A stretch of DNA of 64,000 nt. Origin: Bradyrhizobium sp. U87765 SZCCT0048. Lineage in GTDB: Bacteria; Pseudomonadota; Alphaproteobacteria; Rhizobiales; Xanthobacteraceae. How positions within the stretch are numbered: position 1 is the first letter of the stretch; each line of letters opens with the position of its first letter. The DNA is taken from the NCBI RefSeq assembly GCF_018131225.1, contig NZ_JAFCMM010000001.1, forward strand, positions 1,240,001-1,304,000. The letters are read 5' to 3'. The notes under the pieces were generated by a model. The model was not told where the DNA came from and made no database searches. It saw only the letters and a program-made list of their open reading frames with translations. Shown in pieces: positions 44,801-53,674 of the stretch. The position numbers were made by a program, and so were the translations under genes.

Positions 44801-45391
44801 ATAGACACGCGCGTCGCCGAAGCTCGCCCGTGCCGTGCGCTGGACCGTGGCGAACTTGTCTCGCAGCGCGGCCACGTCGTGACACAACTGCATGCCGATG
44901 CCGCCGCCGCCGGCCGTGCTCTTCAGCATCACTGGGTAACCGATCCCGGCAGCGGCTGCGACCGCCTCGGTCTCCGTTTCGATCAACCCCGAACCCGGCA
45001 ACAGCGGCACGCTGGCATCGACCGCGATCTCCCGCGCCCGGTGTTTGAGACCGAAAGCCTCGAGATGCTCGGGCCGCGGCCCGATGAAGCGAATGCCGTG
45101 GCGCGCGAGCGCCTCGGCGAGATGCCGGCTCTCGGACAGGAAGCCGTATCCGGGGTGGACCGCGTCGGCGCCCGTCTGCAGACACGCCGCGACGATCGCA
45201 TCGACATTCAGATAGCTGTCGGCGGCCGGAGCCGGCCCGATGCGGACGGCCTCGTCGGCATCCAGCACCGGACGGGTGAAGCGATCCGCGTCGGAGTAGA
45301 CCGCGACCGACGCGATGCCCATCCGGCGCAACGTCCGGCCGATCCGCCCGGCGATCTCGCCGCGGTTGGCAATCAGAACCTTCCTGAACAT
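41837..45391 (-). CDS. Guanidine carboxylase (urea carboxylase family), biotin-dependent
   Basis: A 1184-residue biotin enzyme. Order: biotin carboxylase (1 to about 450; glycine-rich ATP loop KSTAGGGGIGM, catalytic region ERDCSLQRRNQK), carboxyltransferase built from KipA-like (about 470-770) and KipI-like (about 790-1000) parts, and a C-terminal biotinyl domain with ESMKMEIG. It carboxylates guanidine (or urea) at the cost of ATP and bicarbonate. The family is usually labelled urea carboxylase, but the guanidine-I riboswitch and the two DUF1989 genes in this operon indicate guanidine as the real substrate. It starts 2 nt after the DUF1989 gene. Confidence 0.88.
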   Translation of the reverse strand: MFRKVLIANRGEIAGRIGRTLRRMGIASVAVYSDADRFTRPVLDADEAVRIGPAPAADSYLNVDAIVAACLQTGADAVHPGYGFLSESRHLAEALARHGIRFIGPRPEHLEAFGLKHRAREIAVDASVPLLPGSGLIETETEAVAAAAGIGYPVMLKSTAGGGGIGMQLCHDVAALRDKFATVQRTARASFGDARVYLERFVAEARHIEVQIFGNGNGGVIALGERDCSLQRRNQKVVEETPAPGLSEAVRRRLHSAAVTLGQRVAYESAGTVEFIYDVAREDFYFLEVNTRLQVEHPVTEAAFGIDLVEWMVRQAAGEDVLAGLPPLAPCGAAIEVRLYAENPAAGFRPSAGRLTEVRFPAGARIDGWIETGVEVTPFYDPMLAKIIVAADSRADAIERLQQALQATTVAGIETNLDYLRTVVAAEPFLTGRVATSVLGCLPFTPRTVDVLAPGAQSGLQELPGRLHLWHVGVPPSGPMDERSFRLANAIVGNAETTASLELTVNGPTLRFNADAVIALAGARMRATLDGVAIDHQRPIVVRGGQVLAIGAIEGAGQRCYLALRGGFEAPQILGSRAVFALGAFGGHATGVLKGGDVLHMADAEAAGPPRLPSDKEVPELTRAWTIGVVYGPHGAPDFFLDGDIETLFAATYEVHFNSARTGVRLIGPKPAWARPDGGEAGLHPSNIHDNAYAIGAIDFTGDMPIILGPDGPSLGGFVCPAVVARDELWKVGQLRPGDTVRFVAQRRDDPVAGPLVARAAPDLGAAVVGRDDRGAVPVVYRRAGDDNLLVEYGPMELDIGLRLRVHALAQAVERAKLPGLIDLTPGIRSLQVHYDSAVLSRRRLLDALRALERDLPAVDAMTVPSRILHLPLSWNDPAAVLAMQKYQELVRPDAPWCPSNIEFIRRINGLGSEDDVRRIVFDASYLVLGLGDVYLGAPVATPLDPRHRLVTTKYNPARTWTPENAVGIGGAYMCIYGMEGPGGYQLFGRTIQVWNTWRTTPVFAPGHPWLLRFFDQIRFFPVDAAELMEAREAFPHGAYPLKIEETEFSYAEHVQRQAAAHDSIATFKAGQQAAFEAERSRWKALALDEVRDDPGGPVGDDGIPDGTTGAFSEVPGNVWKILVEEGARVAAGETLAIIESMKMEIGVPAPVGGRVAQVRIRPGQTLRAGDVVVLIEAASMPQE

Positions 45392-45393
45392 GC

Positions 45394-46044
45394 TCAGTCC
45401 CCCTTCGCCTCGAAGACCACCACCTGCACCGGCGTCGGAAAGAAGCCGTTGCAGGGATTGTTGATCTGCGGGCAGTTGGAGATCAGGCAGAGCACGTCCA
45501 TCTCGGCCAGCAGCTCGACATGGTCACCGGGCTTCGACACCCCGTCGACGACGGTGAAATTCCCCTCCGGATCGATCGGCACGTTCATGAAGAAGTTGAG
45601 ATTCGGCACGATGTCGCGCTTCGACAGGCCGTGCTTCGCCGCCTCGATCAGGAAGTTCTCGCGGCAGGCATGGAGATAGCGGGTATGACGGCCAAAGCGC
45701 ACGGTGTTGCTTTCGCACGAGCAGGCGCCGGCGGAGGTGTCGTGCAGGCCGCAGCTGTCCGCCACCATGCGCAGCATGGTCCGCCCCTCGTTCGAGACGA
45801 TGCGGGTGCCGGTGCTGACATAGGCCGCCCCCTGCGCACGCAGGGTATCCTGGCCGCTGTAGCGCTCCTGCGGATCGGCGGCGTTGTAGAACAGCGTGTC
45901 GACGGCCTGCTGACCGTGGCTGTCGATGATGCGCAGCCGCTGGCCCTTGCGGATGATCGCGGACCATGGAGCGCAGGCAGCGATCTCGGTGTCGATCACG
46001 ACCCGGGCGTCGGCGGGAATGGTATGCATGGTCATGGCGGTCAC
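45394..46044 (-). CDS. DUF1989 protein, carboxyguanidine deiminase subunit (urea carboxylase-associated protein)
   Basis: A 216-residue member of the family long annotated as urea carboxylase-associated protein. Homologues form a heteromeric carboxyguanidine deiminase that turns carboxyguanidine into allophanate and ammonia. The conserved stretch SNEGRTMLRMVADSCGLHDTSAGACSCES, rich in Cys/His, is a probable metal or active-site region, and NLNFFMNVPIDPEGNF is also conserved. It overlaps its DUF1989 partner by 4 nt and sits 2 nt before the carboxylase gene. Confidence 0.88.
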   Translation of the reverse strand: MTAMTMHTIPADARVVIDTEIAACAPWSAIIRKGQRLRIIDSHGQQAVDTLFYNAADPQERYSGQDTLRAQGAAYVSTGTRIVSNEGRTMLRMVADSCGLHDTSAGACSCESNTVRFGRHTRYLHACRENFLIEAAKHGLSKRDIVPNLNFFMNVPIDPEGNFTVVDGVSKPGDHVELLAEMDVLCLISNCPQINNPCNGFFPTPVQVVVFEAKGD

Positions 46045-46874
46045 CCGGCGATGGCGCTGTCGGACAGCGCGTTGTTCTCGAAGGCGCGCAAAGCTTCCGC
46101 ACTTGCGGTGCGGCAGGGATCGTCCGGGGCGGCTGGTCCCGCCCGATAGCGGATGGCCTCGACCGCCCCCCGCCGCGGCGTCGGCAGGGGATCGAGCGGG
46201 TGCGGACAGTTGGACAACGCAACCAGCAGATCCATCTCCGCCCGCAGGTCGACAAAGTCACCTGCACGCCGCCGCTCTTCCTGCCACACCAAACGCCCCG
46301 TCCCATCCACGGCCACCGGGGCAAAGAACGCGATGCACGGCATGACGTCGCGGCGATCAAGGCCGAGCTTGCCGGCGGCGAGAATGAAATTGTCGCGGCT
46401 GTTGCGATACGAACCGGCTCCGTACTTCTCGGCATTGGTCACAGCGGACGACGCTCCCGCGAGGGTGTCATGGGCACCGCTGGTATCCTCCACCATGCTC
46501 AGCAATACCCGCCCCATGTCGGATAAGATCACCCGTCCCCTGCGCAGACTCGCCGCCCACTGCACCTTGATGGTGTCGGCATGGTTGAGCCTCTCGCTGG
46601 GCTCGGCGGCACTCCAGGCAAGCAGGCTGACGCAGGACTGCCCGCCGGTGTTGACAAGCCGCAGCGCCTCGCCACGCTTCAGCCGCGTCGTCCAGTACCA
46701 GCCGTCGGCGATGGTCTCACGATGATCGATGGCGGCTTCGGCGATCGGAGCGCCGTCGCGGGCCGTCAGCGGCGGCAGCGCGCGCGGCGCCTGCCCCTGG
46801 CCGGCCGCCTTCAACTCTTCATAGCGACGTCGGTTTGCGGCGATCTCGGCCTGCTGCTCTTGCGTCAGGATCAT
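46041..46874 (-). CDS. DUF1989 protein, second carboxyguanidine deiminase subunit
   Basis: A 277-residue paralogue of the next gene; block LLSMVEDTSGAHDTLAGASS replaces the Cys-rich version of its partner, and CIAFFAPVAVDGTGRLVWQ matches the second conserved block. The ATG at 46874 (MILTQEQQAEI) is preceded by GAGAGGG; an upstream frame covers the intergenic gap. Two dissimilar DUF1989 genes side by side are typical of carboxyguanidine deiminase operons. Confidence 0.87.
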   Translation of the reverse strand: MILTQEQQAEIAANRRRYEELKAAGQGQAPRALPPLTARDGAPIAEAAIDHRETIADGWYWTTRLKRGEALRLVNTGGQSCVSLLAWSAAEPSERLNHADTIKVQWAASLRRGRVILSDMGRVLLSMVEDTSGAHDTLAGASSAVTNAEKYGAGSYRNSRDNFILAAGKLGLDRRDVMPCIAFFAPVAVDGTGRLVWQEERRRAGDFVDLRAEMDLLVALSNCPHPLDPLPTPRRGAVEAIRYRAGPAAPDDPCRTASAEALRAFENNALSDSAIAG

Positions 46875-46912
46875 GGTTGCCCTCTCTCGGACAGGTGCCG
46901 GGTCGTCCCGGA

Positions 46913-47704
46913 TCATGCTCCCTGGGCGGCCGGGTCGTCCCGGCCGGAGCGGACAAGCGATGGGCGCTGCGCGTCGGCGACGCGCCGCGGATAGATCTCG
47001 AGGTCGCGCGAGATAGTCGCGCCGTAGCGCTCGCGCTCCTCCGGGCGGTCGCGATGGCGCTCGAACGCAATGACGCGGGTGGCGAGGCGAAAGGCTTCGC
47101 TGAGGTCATGGGTCACCATCACCACCGTGAGCTCGGTCTCGTTCCACAGCCGTTTCATCAGCACGTGGATGTCGGCACGGATGCCGGGATCGAGCGCACC
47201 GAACGGCTCGTCGAGCAGCAGCACCTTCGGCCGGCGCATCACCGCCTGCGCCAGCGCGAGGCGCTGCTGCATGCCGCCGGACAGCGCCGCCGGATATTTT
47301 GCCTCGTGGCCGGCGAGGCCGACTTCGGCGAGCAGCGCCCGCGCCTCCTCGCTGGCGGCACGCCTTGCCGCACCGAACAACCGGCCGGTCAGCGGCGCCC
47401 GCTGCAGCTCGCGGCCGAGCAGCACGTTCTGCAACACCGTCAGGTGCGGAAACACCGAATAGCGCTGGAAGACGACGCCGCGATCAGCATCCGGCTCCGG
47501 CCGCAGCGCCCGGCCATCGACATAAATGGCGCCGCGCGTCGGGCTCTCCTCGCCGAGCAGCATCCGCAGAAAGGTGGTCTTGCCGCAGCCGGAGGGGCCG
47601 ACCAGTGCAATGAAGGCGCGCGGCGCGACATCGAGCGTGATCCGCTCCAGCACGATATGGCCGTCATAGTCCTTCCAGACGTCGTCGAACCGGATCGCGC
47701 TCAT
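46913..47704 (-). CDS. ABC transporter ATPase of the guanidine/urea-carboxylase-linked system
   Basis: A 263-residue ATPase: Walker A GPSGCGKTT, signature LSGGMQQRLALAQA, Walker B VLLLDEPFGALDP and switch His in VTHDLSEAF. Family SsuB/TauB-like. The ATG at 47704 overlaps the permease stop. With the permease and receptor upstream it is expected to import guanidine (formerly called a urea transporter by association). Confidence 0.92.
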   Translation of the reverse strand: MSAIRFDDVWKDYDGHIVLERITLDVAPRAFIALVGPSGCGKTTFLRMLLGEESPTRGAIYVDGRALRPEPDADRGVVFQRYSVFPHLTVLQNVLLGRELQRAPLTGRLFGAARRAASEEARALLAEVGLAGHEAKYPAALSGGMQQRLALAQAVMRRPKVLLLDEPFGALDPGIRADIHVLMKRLWNETELTVVMVTHDLSEAFRLATRVIAFERHRDRPEERERYGATISRDLEIYPRRVADAQRPSLVRSGRDDPAAQGA

Positions 47705-48519
47705 GCCGCCCTCACCGCGGCGAACCAAGGAAACGCCTTGCGCTGCAGCAGGCGCAGACCGGCATCCATGAAGAAGGCGAGCAGTGTGATCCAGGCGACG
47801 TAGGGAATGATCACGTCCATCGCGAGATAACGCCGCACCAGGAAGATACGGTAGCCGAGCCCGCTGTCGGACGCGATCGCTTCCGCCGCGATGAGGAACA
47901 GCCAGGCCGGTCCCAGTTGCAGCCGCAGTGAATCCAGCAGGCGCGGCAACAGCTGCGGCAGCACGACGCGCAACGCTACCTGCCACGTCGACGCGCCGAG
48001 CGTCTGCGCCTTGATCAGTTGCTCTCGCGGCAACTCCTGCACTTTCATGATCAGATCGCGGACGATGCACGGCAGCGTGCCGATCACGATCAGCGCGATC
48101 TTGGCGTTCTCGCCAAGACCCATGACGATGAACAGGATCGGCAGAAGTGCAAGCGGCGGCACGATCGAGACGACATTGATGAACGGCGCCAGCAACGCGG
48201 TCGCCGCCGGCAACAGGCCGACGACGACACTGAGCACCAGCGCCGCAGCGGTCGAAATCGCGAGCGCCGAAGCGAGCCGGCCGAGGCTCGCTAGCGTGTC
48301 GGTCAGCATCAGGATCGTGCCGGTGCGGGCATCGGTCTCGAACGCCATGTGCTTGACCGCCTGCGCCATGCTGGATAGCGCAGGCAGCAACTTGTCGTTG
48401 GGATTGTCCGCGAGCCGCAGACCCGAACCCGCAAGGTAGGCGGCGAGCACCAGCACGAACGGCAGGGCAGCAAGATAGAACGCCCCCTGCCGGCCCGGTC
48501 TCAAATTCATCAGACGCAT
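47701..48519 (-). CDS. ABC transporter permease of the guanidine system
   Basis: A 272-residue permease with about six hydrophobic segments and the EAA loop LIKAQTLGASTWQVALRVVLPQLLPRLLDSLRLQLG. Same subfamily as SsuC/TauC. It follows the receptor gene at 48 nt without a strong hairpin. Confidence 0.92.
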   Translation of the reverse strand: MRLMNLRPGRQGAFYLAALPFVLVLAAYLAGSGLRLADNPNDKLLPALSSMAQAVKHMAFETDARTGTILMLTDTLASLGRLASALAISTAAALVLSVVVGLLPAATALLAPFINVVSIVPPLALLPILFIVMGLGENAKIALIVIGTLPCIVRDLIMKVQELPREQLIKAQTLGASTWQVALRVVLPQLLPRLLDSLRLQLGPAWLFLIAAEAIASDSGLGYRIFLVRRYLAMDVIIPYVAWITLLAFFMDAGLRLLQRKAFPWFAAVRAA

Positions 48520-48567
48520 GCTCGCTCCCCGCTCGTCGGTGTCTCGCCCGTGACTCGGGTCAGCCGT

Positions 48568-49656
48568 TTACAGCTTGCCCTTGGCGGCCTCGTCCATGTA
48601 GGCGGGCTCGAAGCGCAGCTTGACGTTGGCCTTGTCACCAAGCACCGTCTTGTCACCGAGCTCGATGCCGACCGCGTCAGCCGACTTGGCGTCCTTGCCG
48701 AGCAAGGCCTTGTCGAACAGGAACTTGCGGACACGGTCCATGGTGGTGCCGACGGCGACGCTGCGGGTGAAGGCGTCGGCGTCGGACGGCTTGTCGAACA
48801 GACGGGTCGAAGCCAGTTGGCTGTCGAAGCCGGCGAGATCGGTGCCCGAGGCCTTGGCCATCGCCTCGCGCGCCGCCTTGCCGTCGGCGCCCTCGCCGGC
48901 CATGCGGGCCAGCGTCTCGTACCAGATGCCAACCAGCGCCCGCGCGAAGTTCGGATTGTCCTTGAGCACAGCGGTGTTGACGACCATCAGATCCATGATC
49001 TCGCCGGGAATCTGCGAGGAATCGAACACCTTCTTAGCGTCCGGCGACGCCATGATCTCCGAGACGATCGGATTCCAGGTCACCACCGCGGTCACGTCGG
49101 GCGTCTTGTAGGCTGCGGCGAGATCGGCGTCGGAGGTGTTGACGACCTTGATGTCTTTTTCGGCGAGATGCCGGGTTTCAAGCGCCCGGGCGAGCAGATA
49201 GTGCGACACCGAGAATTCGACGAGATTGACCTTCTGCCCCTTGATGGCAGCAAGATCCGGCTTACCCTTGAGGATCACCGCATCATTGCCGTTGGAGAAG
49301 TCCCCCATCACCACAGCCGTGGTATCGACACCGCCGGCCGCGGGGATCGACAGCGCGTCCATGTTGGTGATGGTCACCGCATCGAAGGCGCCCGCCGTGT
49401 ACTGATTGACGGACTCGACATAATCGTTGAACTGCTTCACCTCGATGGTGATGCCGTACTTGTCCGCCCACTTCTTGACGATGCCGGTGTCGGCGGCATA
49501 GCCCCACGGCATCCAGCCGACATAGATCGACCAGGCGACCTTGAAGTCCTTCTTCGGCGCGGCCTCCGCCGGTGCGACGAACGCGATAGCGACCGCAGAC
49601 GCCGCAATGAACGTGCGGACAACGGTCGAGCGCAGTTGAGATGTCAGTCTGATCAT
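48568..49656 (-). CDS. ABC transporter substrate-binding protein of the guanidine system
   Basis: A 362-residue periplasmic receptor, signal peptide ending near AEA|APKK. It belongs to the branch always annotated as putative urea ABC transporter receptor beside urea carboxylase genes; WSIYVGWMPWGYAADTGIVKKWADKYGI is its typical start. The ATG at 49656 has GAGGGA 8 nt upstream, directly after the riboswitch terminator, so this is the first gene controlled by it. The ligand is probably guanidine/guanidinium. Confidence 0.9.
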   Translation of the reverse strand: MIRLTSQLRSTVVRTFIAASAVAIAFVAPAEAAPKKDFKVAWSIYVGWMPWGYAADTGIVKKWADKYGITIEVKQFNDYVESVNQYTAGAFDAVTITNMDALSIPAAGGVDTTAVVMGDFSNGNDAVILKGKPDLAAIKGQKVNLVEFSVSHYLLARALETRHLAEKDIKVVNTSDADLAAAYKTPDVTAVVTWNPIVSEIMASPDAKKVFDSSQIPGEIMDLMVVNTAVLKDNPNFARALVGIWYETLARMAGEGADGKAAREAMAKASGTDLAGFDSQLASTRLFDKPSDADAFTRSVAVGTTMDRVRKFLFDKALLGKDAKSADAVGIELGDKTVLGDKANVKLRFEPAYMDEAAKGKL

Positions 49657-49682
49657 TTGGCAGATCCCTCTTGCGAATTCAC

Positions 49683-49722
49683 AAAAAGGGATCGGCGACA
49701 GACCATCGCGTTGCCAATCCCT
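49683..49722 (-). terminator. Intrinsic terminator, expression platform of the guanidine riboswitch
   Basis: On the minus strand arms AGGGATTGGC and GCCGATCCCT (49722-49713 and 49696-49687) pair over 10 positions with one G-U, followed directly by five T (49687-49683, the first shared with the arm). It ends 27 nt before the start codon. Without guanidine the transcript should stop here; ligand binding to the upstream aptamer should prevent its formation. Confidence 0.8.
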
Positions 49723-49734
49723 TGGCTCAACGAG

Positions 49735-49846
49735 GTCTCCCGGGCTTTTGTCCCGCCGTGCACCTGCGGGGATGTCTCCCCCGCAAGCGGCCGCTCTCGG
49801 ACCAGCGCTCTGCAGACGCAAAGCCGGAACCCTAGCAACCAACTCA
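49735..49846 (-). ncRNA. Guanidine-I riboswitch (ykkC motif)
   Basis: On the minus strand the conserved ykkC blocks occur in order: CTAGGGTTCCG (49835-49825), CTGGTCCGAGAG, a GC-rich helix with GGGGGAGACATCCCC, then ACGGCGGGACAAAAGCCCGG followed by GAGA, ending about 49736. These match the guanidine-I class closely, including the invariant GGTCCGAGAG and GGGACAAAAGCCCGGGAGA-type segments. An intrinsic terminator follows, and the genes below encode guanidine uptake and breakdown, the known target set of this riboswitch. Confidence 0.95.
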
Positions 49847-49856
49847 AAGCCTCTGA

Positions 49857-49872
49857 TGCACGAGGCGTGCCA
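49857..49872 (-). promoter_or_regulatory. Sigma-54 (RpoN) promoter of the guanidine operon
   Basis: Minus strand TGGCACG-CCTC-GTGCA matches the consensus TGGCACG-N4-TTGCA at all but one position, with the required GG-N10-GC spacing. The predicted transcript start is about 49846, exactly where the riboswitch begins. Sigma-54 promoters of nitrogen-scavenging operons are activated by NtrC; no obvious NtrC site was found nearby. Confidence 0.75.
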
Positions 49873-50037
49873 GTCGCCGCGAGATTGAATTGCCGTCATT
49901 TTCTGCACGCATGGGGCGCGACACGACGGCGCGCCTGCTCAAGAACTGAGCAGCATACGCACGTTATTCAAGCTTTGCTTTTGTACGCGGCGCGTCACCA
50001 TGGCCGGCGGGATCACCACCGGCGAGGACCGATCGTC

Positions 50038-50154
50038 ATGACATGGCTGCAACGCCAGAGCTGGCTGCAGGGCATCGGGCGCCTGCTGCTCGCCGGCCTT
50101 CACGGACGCTTCGGCCTGACGACATCCATCGCGCCAGACGCCGCGCCGAAGTAG
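50038..50154 (+). CDS. Possible 38-residue small protein
   Basis: A short frame, MTWLQRQSWLQGIGRLLLAG followed by a Gly/Ala/Pro-rich tail, with GAGGA upstream of the ATG. The first half could form an amphipathic helix. There is no other support; it may be chance in GC-rich DNA. Confidence 0.25.
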   Translation: MTWLQRQSWLQGIGRLLLAGLHGRFGLTTSIAPDAAPK

Positions 50155-50164
50155 CCGAGCGACC

Positions 50165-50482
50165 TCAGGCCCGACCGACCACTTCCATCCAGGCCAGATC
50201 AGCACTGGTACGCAGCTTCGCCGCCGTCTCCACTGCCGCGCGCAGCGCTGCGATATCGGCCTCCGTCATCGGCCGCCAGCCGCACGGACACGGCTGGGTC
50301 AGGTGCGCCGTGGCCGCCTGCCTGTAGACGCCACCGAGCGCCTCGGCCATCATCCCCAGCACCGTCATCGGCGGCAGGCGCGAACTATCGAGCGTGCGAC
50401 AGAATATCGTCAGGAGCGTCTGCTGGAGCTCACCCTGCACGTCCGGATCGCCATCAACCTCGATACGACGTGGCTCGCGCAT
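50165..50482 (-). CDS. Small conserved-looking hypothetical protein
   Basis: A 105-residue soluble protein of unknown function. The ATG at 50482 (MREPRRIEV) has GGGAG 7 nt upstream. Two cysteines in QPCPCGWRP and helical stretches (TVLGMMAEALGGVYRQAATAH; EADIAALRAAVETAAKLRT) are visible; no signal peptide or known domain. It stands between the guanidine operon promoter and the export operon. Confidence 0.6.
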   Translation of the reverse strand: MREPRRIEVDGDPDVQGELQQTLLTIFCRTLDSSRLPPMTVLGMMAEALGGVYRQAATAHLTQPCPCGWRPMTEADIAALRAAVETAAKLRTSADLAWMEVVGRA

Positions 50483-50607
50483 GCGCACTCTCCCTTGCCA
50501 GACGCGGCAATCGTGCGCCGCATCGACATGGTCTAGGCCTGCGCCGCCGCTGGCTCAACGGGCAGAGAGCAACCTTAGAGCTAGAAGACCTCCAAGCCCG
50601 GACCGGC

Positions 50608-51795
50608 TCAGCCATAAAGTCCAGCGACGATCGGCATGCGCGCGGCGCGCACTGCCGGGAACAGGCCGCCGATCAGGCCAACGACCAGCGCAAGGATCAC
50701 GCCCTGCACCATCAGCGCCGGCGTGAGCTTGAAGTCGAACACCACCTGCGTGAAGTTGCTGCCCAGCGTCGATGCCGAAACCCCGTCGAAGATCAGGTAG
50801 GTTGCCGCGGCGCCAATGAGACCACCGATCGCGGCGAGCGACAGCGACTCCACCAGCGTGCCGACAAAAGCGGCGAAGCCGCCGAAGCCGATGGCGCGCA
50901 GGGTGGCGATTTCGGTCGCCCGCGCCGCTACCGACGAATACATGGTGTTGAGTGCACCGGCGAGCGCCCCGAACGCCATGGCGATCGCGAGCGGCCAGCC
51001 GAGCTTCTGGATGAGGTCGGACGTGCGCGAGGCCTGTTCAGCGAAATAGGCCGTCTCGGACTTGACGTCGAGCTTGAGCCGCGGATCGTTGTCGCTATAG
51101 GCCTTCAGTTCGGTCAGCGCCGCAGGTGATGTCAGCCTGACACGGACGGTCTGAAACACGTTGTTGCGGTTGAACAGGCTCTGCAGAACGGGCAGGTCCG
51201 CCCAGATCTCCGATTCGAACACGCTGCCGGCGGCCTCGAAGATCCCGACCACGGTCCAGCGTGTGGTGCCGAATGCCACCGTGCTGCCGACGTCGAAGCC
51301 CTCGAACTCGCGCACCAGCCCCTTGCCGACGACGATCTCGTTGGCGCCGCGGTTGAACATTCGCCCGGCAGTGATGGTGATGCGCCTGCGCAGCGCCGCG
51401 CCCTGCTCGCTGATACCGCGCAGCGGCAGGTTGGCCTTGGTATGGGTGGTGCGCTTGAGGCCGTCGACAACCAGATAGAGCTCAGGCGAGATCAGTGGCT
51501 TGCCGTCGCCGCCACGGGCGATGCCGGGGCCATCCTCGATCAGGCGCCCCTGGTCGCGCGTCACCGTGCTGTTGATTTCGGCCTGCGACCCGGCGCGCAT
51601 CACAATCGCAATGTCATCGGCACCCGAGCCGGCGATGGTGCGTTGAAAGCCGTTGGCCATCGCCAGGAAAGCGAGCAGCACCACGACCACGAGCGCGATC
51701 GCCACCACGGTGGACAGCGACAGCCAGCGGCGCTGCGGCAGGCTCCGCAGGTTGATCGACGTAACGGCCAGCATCTGAAGCAAGAGCGAGCGCAT
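50608..51795 (-). CDS. FtsX/MacB-type ABC transporter permease (DevC-like), second subunit
   Basis: A 395-residue permease with an N-terminal membrane segment (VVAIALVVVVLLAFLAMAN), a periplasmic MacB-core-like domain and three C-terminal segments with AFGALAGALNTMYSSVAARATEIATLRAIGF, the FtsX hallmark. Works with the adjacent permease and ATPase as an exporter or membrane-lipid/lipoprotein mover rather than an importer. 4 nt from its neighbour. Confidence 0.9.
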   Translation of the reverse strand: MRSLLLQMLAVTSINLRSLPQRRWLSLSTVVAIALVVVVLLAFLAMANGFQRTIAGSGADDIAIVMRAGSQAEINSTVTRDQGRLIEDGPGIARGGDGKPLISPELYLVVDGLKRTTHTKANLPLRGISEQGAALRRRITITAGRMFNRGANEIVVGKGLVREFEGFDVGSTVAFGTTRWTVVGIFEAAGSVFESEIWADLPVLQSLFNRNNVFQTVRVRLTSPAALTELKAYSDNDPRLKLDVKSETAYFAEQASRTSDLIQKLGWPLAIAMAFGALAGALNTMYSSVAARATEIATLRAIGFGGFAAFVGTLVESLSLAAIGGLIGAAATYLIFDGVSASTLGSNFTQVVFDFKLTPALMVQGVILALVVGLIGGLFPAVRAARMPIVAGLYG

Positions 51796-51799
51796 GGAG

Positions 51800-52956
51800 C
51801 TATCCCCGTCCGAGCGCAGCGGCGATTTTCAGCCGCATGGCGTTGAGCGCCGGGATGATCCCCGTGATCACCCCGAGCGCGATCATCAGCCCGATGCCCA
51901 TCAGCGCGATGTCAGGTGACACCGCAAATGACGGTGCGACGTTGGCAAGGCTGGTGCGCAGCGCCATGGTGACCAGCGCCGCGATCACGAGGCCGGGGAT
52001 GCCACCGAGCAGCGCCAGCAGGATCGATTCCCCGAGCACCATGCGCAGGATCCGGGCGCCGGAGAAGCCCAGGGTCTTGAACACGCCGATTTCCCGGGTC
52101 CGTTCCCGGATGGTCAGCGCCATGGTATTGCCGACGATCATCAGGATGGTGACGAAGGCGGCGCCCACCACCAGCACCACGATCAGCGCGATGTTGCCGA
52201 ACTGCGCCGCGAACGCCTTGCCAAACGCCTTCTCGGTGTCGGTGGAGGTCTCCGCGCTGGAGTTGGCGAACATTGCGTCGATAGCCTTCGCGACGCGGTC
52301 ATTGTCCGCCGGCGAGCGGGTCTGCAGCACGATCCAGCCCACAGTGTCCTTGCCGAAGCTGCGCGTCTCGTCGAAATAGGCGAACTGCAGCAGCAGGAAG
52401 TTGGTGTCGATCGCCTCGGACTTGCCCTTGACGATGCCTGCGATGGTGACGTCCCAACTGGTGCCGCCGCTCTTCTGCGAGAAGATATTGCTGCCGATCG
52501 GAATGCGGTCGCCGACTTTCCAGCCCCACTTCTGCGCCAGTTTCTCGCCGACCACCGCGGCAGTCCGCTCTCGGGCGAACGCCTGCAACGCGTCCGGCGC
52601 GATGTCGAGATCGCGGCTGTAGACGTCGAAGTAGGTCAAGGGATCGACCGCCATGGCGATCAGGAAGTTCTTGGGATCCTGATAATAACCGCCGAACCAG
52701 TTGGCATAGGTGACCTGCCGTACGCCCTCGACGGCACGCACGCGGTTGACATAGGCGATCGGCATCGGCTGGGTGAAGTTGATCTTGTTGACCGTGATCA
52801 TGCGGTCGGCGGCCGCGCGGTCCTCGCCCGAGGTGAACGCGCGGTAGAACCCGGCCAGCACGCCGAAGATCATGAACGCGACCAGGATCGACACGATCAT
52901 CAGGATCGCGCGCAGCTTGCGGCGGAACAGGTTCTTGCGGACGAGGTCGAAGTCGT

Positions 52957-52960
<4 letters not shown>
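51800..52960 (-). CDS. FtsX/MacB-type ABC transporter permease, first subunit
   Basis: A 386-residue permease: N-terminal membrane segment LRAILMIVSILVAFMIFGVLAGF, periplasmic domain, then three segments with VGNTMALTIRERTREIGVFKTLGFSG, the FtsX motif. The GTG at 52960 overlaps the ATPase stop (4 nt); a longer frame lies inside the ATPase gene and is rejected. Paired with the next permease. Confidence 0.9.
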
Positions 52961-53655
<695 letters not shown>

Positions 53656-53674
53656 GGCAAGCTCCCTTGTCACT

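Noticed and set aside
45394..46874. Tandem DUF1989 genes as a frameshifted single gene
   Set aside because: Both contain their own full set of family blocks and have separate starts with a 4-nt overlap, the normal arrangement for the two subunits.
53656..53673. Upstream GTG at 53673 as start of the LolD/MacB-type ATPase
   Set aside because: It lacks a good ribosome-binding site, while AGGGAG precedes the GTG at 53655 at proper distance.
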